From: Pseudoselenomonas ruminantium
GTDB taxonomy: Bacteria > Bacillota > Negativicutes > Selenomonadales > Selenomonadaceae
Length of the DNA: 34,133 nucleotides
Reading direction: 5' to 3'
Assembly (NCBI GenBank): GCA_902780915.1
Contig: CACZHK010000053.1
Span: forward strand, 1 to 34,133
The notes under the pieces: model-generated
What the model saw: only the letters and a program-made list of their open reading frames with translations
Told to the model about the DNA's origin: nothing
Database searches by the model: none
In this document: piece after piece, positions 31,067-34,133 of the stretch
How the letters are laid out: every line of letters starts with the position of its first letter
Numbering within the stretch: the stretch's first letter is position 1
Position numbers and translations under genes: made by a program

Positions 31067-32980
31067 TCAGTTCTCGACTTTAGTGCCGGAATAGGGGTCT
31101 GTGGTCATGGTGGCGATGCGCTCGCCCTTGCTGTTGTACATATGGGTAGCGCAGGCCATGCAGGGATCGAAGGAACGGATGACCTTGGCAATCTCCAGGG
31201 GCTTGTCCGGGATGGCCACATGGGTGTCCATCATAGCCAGCTCATAGGCGCCCTGTCCGGCCTTGCTGTCACGGGGGCAGGAGTTCCAGGTGGTGGGCAC
31301 CAGGCACTGATAGTTCTCCGTCTTGCCGTCCTTGATGTGGATCCAGTGGGAAAGCGCCCCACGGGGTGCCTCGTAGAGGCCCACGCCCTTGCATTCCTTC
31401 GGCCAGCTCTCGGGATCCCATTTCTCCATATTGGCCACCTGGGTATCACCGGCCTTGATATTGGCAATGAGCTTGTCAAGGAAGAACTTGTTGATCTCTG
31501 CTGCCACCTGGCAATCCAGAGCGCGGCAGGCGGTGCGGCCCACCATGGTGGGCATCCAGACCTCGGGAGCCAGCCCCAGCACCTGGGAAACGGCCTCAAT
31601 CTGGTCAACCATCATCTTCTCAGCCCAGGTCAGCTCGCCCAGGAGGCCCTGCTTGGCTTTGGTGTAGACGATGATATACTTGGCCAAAGGACCGACCTCG
31701 CAGACCTTGCCCTTCCATTTCGGCGTCTTGAGCCAGGAATACTTGCCGTTTTCGTCCAGCGTCTTCCACTCGGTGCCGGTGCCTTCCTTCGGGCCGGTGT
31801 ACTTGGCCTTGGTGACGCCTTCCCAGGGATGCAGATCCTTGCCCTCTGCCTCGGGATATTCGTACCAGGCGTGCTCCACGCCCTCGGTAATGGTCTCGGG
31901 AGCCGTGAGGTCCTCTGCCTTGATTTCATAGAACTTGGCACCTGCTGCGCCTGCGCCGAAGTTCTCCACCACGCCGTTGGAGCGCACCAGGAGGCTTTCG
32001 AAGTAGCCGCCATTGCTGGTGCCGGTATAGCTCTCCTGGGGATAGCAGCCAAAGCTCATGACACGGGTCTTGGCCAGGCCGCCGCCATCTACCCTGCCGG
32101 CCTTCACATAAATCTGGCCGATGGCCAGGAGGTCAGGCAGATAGTAGTTGTTCACCAGGGTGCGTCCCATATTGATGGCACGATCCACCACTGCCAGACG
32201 GGCGGCGTTCACGGGAGCATTGCCGTCGTTCATGGAAATGGAGCAGGGCATGCCGCCTACCACATAATGGGGGTGCGGGTTCTTGCCGCCGAAGATGACA
32301 TGGGGAGTCACCAGCTCGCGCTGCTTGTCCAGCATTTCCAGATAGTGAGCCACTGCCAGGAGGTGTACCTCAGGCGGCAGCAGCTTGTAGTCAGGATGAT
32401 CCCACCACTGGGCGGCAAAGATACCCAGCTGGCCGCTGTTTACAATGGCCTGCACCTTGTCCTTGATCTGCTGGAAGTACTGGGGCGTAGCTGCCGGATA
32501 ATCATGCTCATAGGCCTCGGTCTGGGAGGCGCCAGGGCAGCGGAAGGGCAGCTTGTAGGTCTGCAGGATGGTATTCTGCAGGTTGGCAGTAGCCACAGGG
32601 TCAGCTGCCAGAGCATCCACCGGGCTCACCCAGTCCAGGGCGTGCAGGTGGTAGAAATGCACGATATGATCCTGCACCGTGAGAGTTGCGCCCATGATGT
32701 TGCGGATATAGTTGGCATTGCGGGGGATGCGGATCTTCAAGGCATCCTCTACCGCGCGCACTGCCCCCAGGGCATGAGCCGTGGTGCACACGCCGCAGAT
32801 GCGCTGGATATAGGCCCAGGCATCACGGGGGTCACGGTCTTTCATCACCAGTTCCAGGCCGCGCCAGGCAGTGCCGGAGGAAAGGGCGTCTGTGACCTTG
32901 CCGCTGCCCTCATCCACCGAGACTTCCACGCGGAGATGGCCTTCTATGCGAGTAATCGGATCTACAACTACATGTTTCAT
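31067..32980 (-). CDS. hyaB: [NiFe] hydrogenase large subunit (group 1, membrane-bound)
   Basis: This subunit holds the Ni-Fe site where H2 is oxidised or made. L1 is RICGVCTTAHALGAV (Cys62, Cys65) and L2 is DPCMACATH (Cys607, Cys610). A 24-residue tail follows the final His613 and is to be removed by the maturation protease after nickel insertion. At 637 residues it is longer than E. coli HybC (about 567); the extra part seems to lie in the region around 340-440, rich in Glu/Lys/Trp. The start ATG is six bases after the small-subunit stop. The protease that should cut its tail is encoded downstream but appears frameshifted. Confidence 0.95.
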   Translation of the reverse strand: MKHVVVDPITRIEGHLRVEVSVDEGSGKVTDALSSGTAWRGLELVMKDRDPRDAWAYIQRICGVCTTAHALGAVRAVEDALKIRIPRNANYIRNIMGATLTVQDHIVHFYHLHALDWVSPVDALAADPVATANLQNTILQTYKLPFRCPGASQTEAYEHDYPAATPQYFQQIKDKVQAIVNSGQLGIFAAQWWDHPDYKLLPPEVHLLAVAHYLEMLDKQRELVTPHVIFGGKNPHPHYVVGGMPCSISMNDGNAPVNAARLAVVDRAINMGRTLVNNYYLPDLLAIGQIYVKAGRVDGGGLAKTRVMSFGCYPQESYTGTSNGGYFESLLVRSNGVVENFGAGAAGAKFYEIKAEDLTAPETITEGVEHAWYEYPEAEGKDLHPWEGVTKAKYTGPKEGTGTEWKTLDENGKYSWLKTPKWKGKVCEVGPLAKYIIVYTKAKQGLLGELTWAEKMMVDQIEAVSQVLGLAPEVWMPTMVGRTACRALDCQVAAEINKFFLDKLIANIKAGDTQVANMEKWDPESWPKECKGVGLYEAPRGALSHWIHIKDGKTENYQCLVPTTWNSCPRDSKAGQGAYELAMMDTHVAIPDKPLEIAKVIRSFDPCMACATHMYNSKGERIATMTTDPYSGTKVEN

Positions 32981-32986
32981 TCAGTC

Positions 32987-34072
32987 TCACCTGCTCTCTT
33001 TCTTCTCAGCCTCAGCTGCTTCACGCTGGCTCTTCTGCACCACAGAAGCTGCGGCATGGGCAGCTACGCCCACTACGGCAGCGGCGCCCATGACGGCGCC
33101 GATTTTATCTGCGTTGCCCAGCTTGCCATACTTCGGCAGGCGCTCGCTCAAGGGGCCATCGTCCCAGAAGGTAGCATTGGCACAGCCTATGCAGGCAGCG
33201 CCGGACTGGATGGGATAGGAAAGGCCCTCGAACCAGCGGATATTGCCGCAGGAGCTGTAAGTCTCAGGGCCGCGGCAGCCCAGCTTGTAAAGGCACCAGC
33301 CGGCCTTGGCCCCTGCATCATCGTAGGAGTCAGCAAACATGGCGGCATCGAAGAAGGGACGGCGATAGCAGGTATCATGGATGCGGTTGCCAAAGAACTG
33401 CTTGGGACGGCCCTCGCCATCAAGTGGAGGAATGGTGCCAAACATGGCCACATGCATGATGACGCCGGTCATGACCTCCGGGATAGGCGGGCAGCCCGGC
33501 ACGTTCACCACCGGGGTGGAGCCGCAGAAAGGCCCAATGCCGGAAGAACCGGTGGGATTGGGCTTGGCAGCCTGGATGCCGCCATAGGCAGCGCAGGTGC
33601 CATAGGCTATTACGGCAGCAGCATTTGCGCTGGCCTTCTTCAAGAGATGGGTGAAAGTATGCCCGCCGGACATGCAGTAAACGCCATTGTCCTTGGTGCA
33701 GGCAGCGCCCTCAACTGCCAGGATGTACTGGCCCTTGTACTTGGCGATGACCTCATCCAGATGACGCTCAAAGGGCTCTCCGCAGGCAGCAGAAAGCAGG
33801 TGGTCGTACTCCAGATCGATATGGGAAAGCACCACATCGCTGGCCAGGGGTGCCGCCGAGCGGATGAAGGACTCATCGCACCCCGTACACTCATGACCAT
33901 GGATCCACACCACCACAGGAAGCGGCTTCGTTTCGGCAGCCTCTACCACCTTCGAAACCTGATCAGTGGTCAGGCCCATCAGGGTAGTGAGGGCCACGCA
34001 GGCTTTCAGGAAGCTGCGGCGGCTCATGCCTTTTCTGAGATAAAGATCCCACAAACTCTCCCTTTTGTCCAC
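32987..34072 (-). CDS. hyaA: [NiFe] hydrogenase small subunit with Tat signal
   Basis: The small subunit relays electrons through three Fe-S clusters. A Tat signal with SRRSFLK (residues 17-23) and a hydrophobic stretch leads the exported complex across the membrane. Cluster ligands: ECTGCDES (proximal), CSYGTC-like VIAYGTCAAYGG and GCPPIP, then HDTC, GWCLYKLGCRGP and SSCGN (distal His-Cys3), and AACIGCANATFWDDGP for the medial cluster. A weakly hydrophobic Ala/Val-rich C-terminus (about 327-347) probably anchors it. The start is GTG (34072) with AGGAGG seven bases before. It is the first gene of the hydrogenase operon; the promoter must lie in the last 60 bases or outside the window. Confidence 0.95.
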   Translation of the reverse strand: MDKRESLWDLYLRKGMSRRSFLKACVALTTLMGLTTDQVSKVVEAAETKPLPVVVWIHGHECTGCDESFIRSAAPLASDVVLSHIDLEYDHLLSAACGEPFERHLDEVIAKYKGQYILAVEGAACTKDNGVYCMSGGHTFTHLLKKASANAAAVIAYGTCAAYGGIQAAKPNPTGSSGIGPFCGSTPVVNVPGCPPIPEVMTGVIMHVAMFGTIPPLDGEGRPKQFFGNRIHDTCYRRPFFDAAMFADSYDDAGAKAGWCLYKLGCRGPETYSSCGNIRWFEGLSYPIQSGAACIGCANATFWDDGPLSERLPKYGKLGNADKIGAVMGAAAVVGVAAHAAASVVQKSQREAAEAEKKESR

Positions 34073-34133
34073 TTTGTTACCTCCTTACACATTACCAGAT
34101 CCCCACACCGATGGCTCAAATCAGAAAGAGACC

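Noticed and set aside
1..34133. tRNA, rRNA, prophage or insertion sequence genes
   Set aside because: I looked in the intergenic spaces and saw no cloverleaf, rRNA segment, integrase or transposase that could be supported.

Overview
The window looks like a chromosomal segment of a diderm Firmicute of the class Negativicutes, most like Selenomonas or a close relative. This is inferred, not proven by a search. The reasons are GC-rich genes with strong AGGAGG-type ribosome binding sites alongside outer-membrane functions (GmhA heptose isomerase, an AsmA-like protein), a ZTP riboswitch before an AICAR transformylase, and a Tat-exported membrane-bound [NiFe] hydrogenase with its maturation genes.

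Layout. Positions 1-548 hold a REP-like inverted repeat pair and a 29-residue hydrophobic peptide behind a structured leader. Positions 549-8543 (minus strand) carry cell-envelope genes: an AlgJ/DHHW-like protein with an MBOAT acyltransferase, a phosphoglucomutase/phosphomannomutase, GmhA, a Tim44-like membrane protein, two small unknown proteins and an AsmA-like protein. Positions 8679-12058 carry an asparaginase, a HAD phosphatase, an AEC transporter and a lone peptide with a double-glycine leader. gyrA lies at 12137-14474 and is broken by an apparent internal deletion. Positions 14475-19058 hold a repeat-rich spacer, a GNAT acetyltransferase, a Uma2-like nuclease, Ppx/GppA, a threonine-synthase-like enzyme and a Fic protein. 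Positions 19059-22053 form a visibly AT-rich insert with an SF2 helicase-HNH fusion overlapping by one base with an unknown 175-residue protein; this is the best candidate for an undescribed, possibly anti-phage, system. Positions 22230-25335 carry a stand-alone AICAR transformylase under a ZTP riboswitch, pfkA and a guanylate-kinase-like protein without the Walker A lysine.

Positions 25553-34072 (minus strand) are the hydrogenase region, read from the right: small subunit, large subunit, cytochrome b, a small CxxCGCG/HMA-like protein, hypA, hypB, then after a repeat block the maturation protease, hypC, hypD and hypE. No hypF is seen. HypB here lacks an N-terminal cysteine nickel motif, while the small CxxCGCG protein encoded upstream carries one, so the nickel-binding part may have become a separate metallochaperone.

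Four conserved genes (the phosphohexomutase, gyrA, the hydrogenase protease and hypC) carry small deletions or frameshifts. As gyrA is essential and the missing pieces are highly conserved, assembly error is the simplest explanation for at least some of them. Raw reads would decide.
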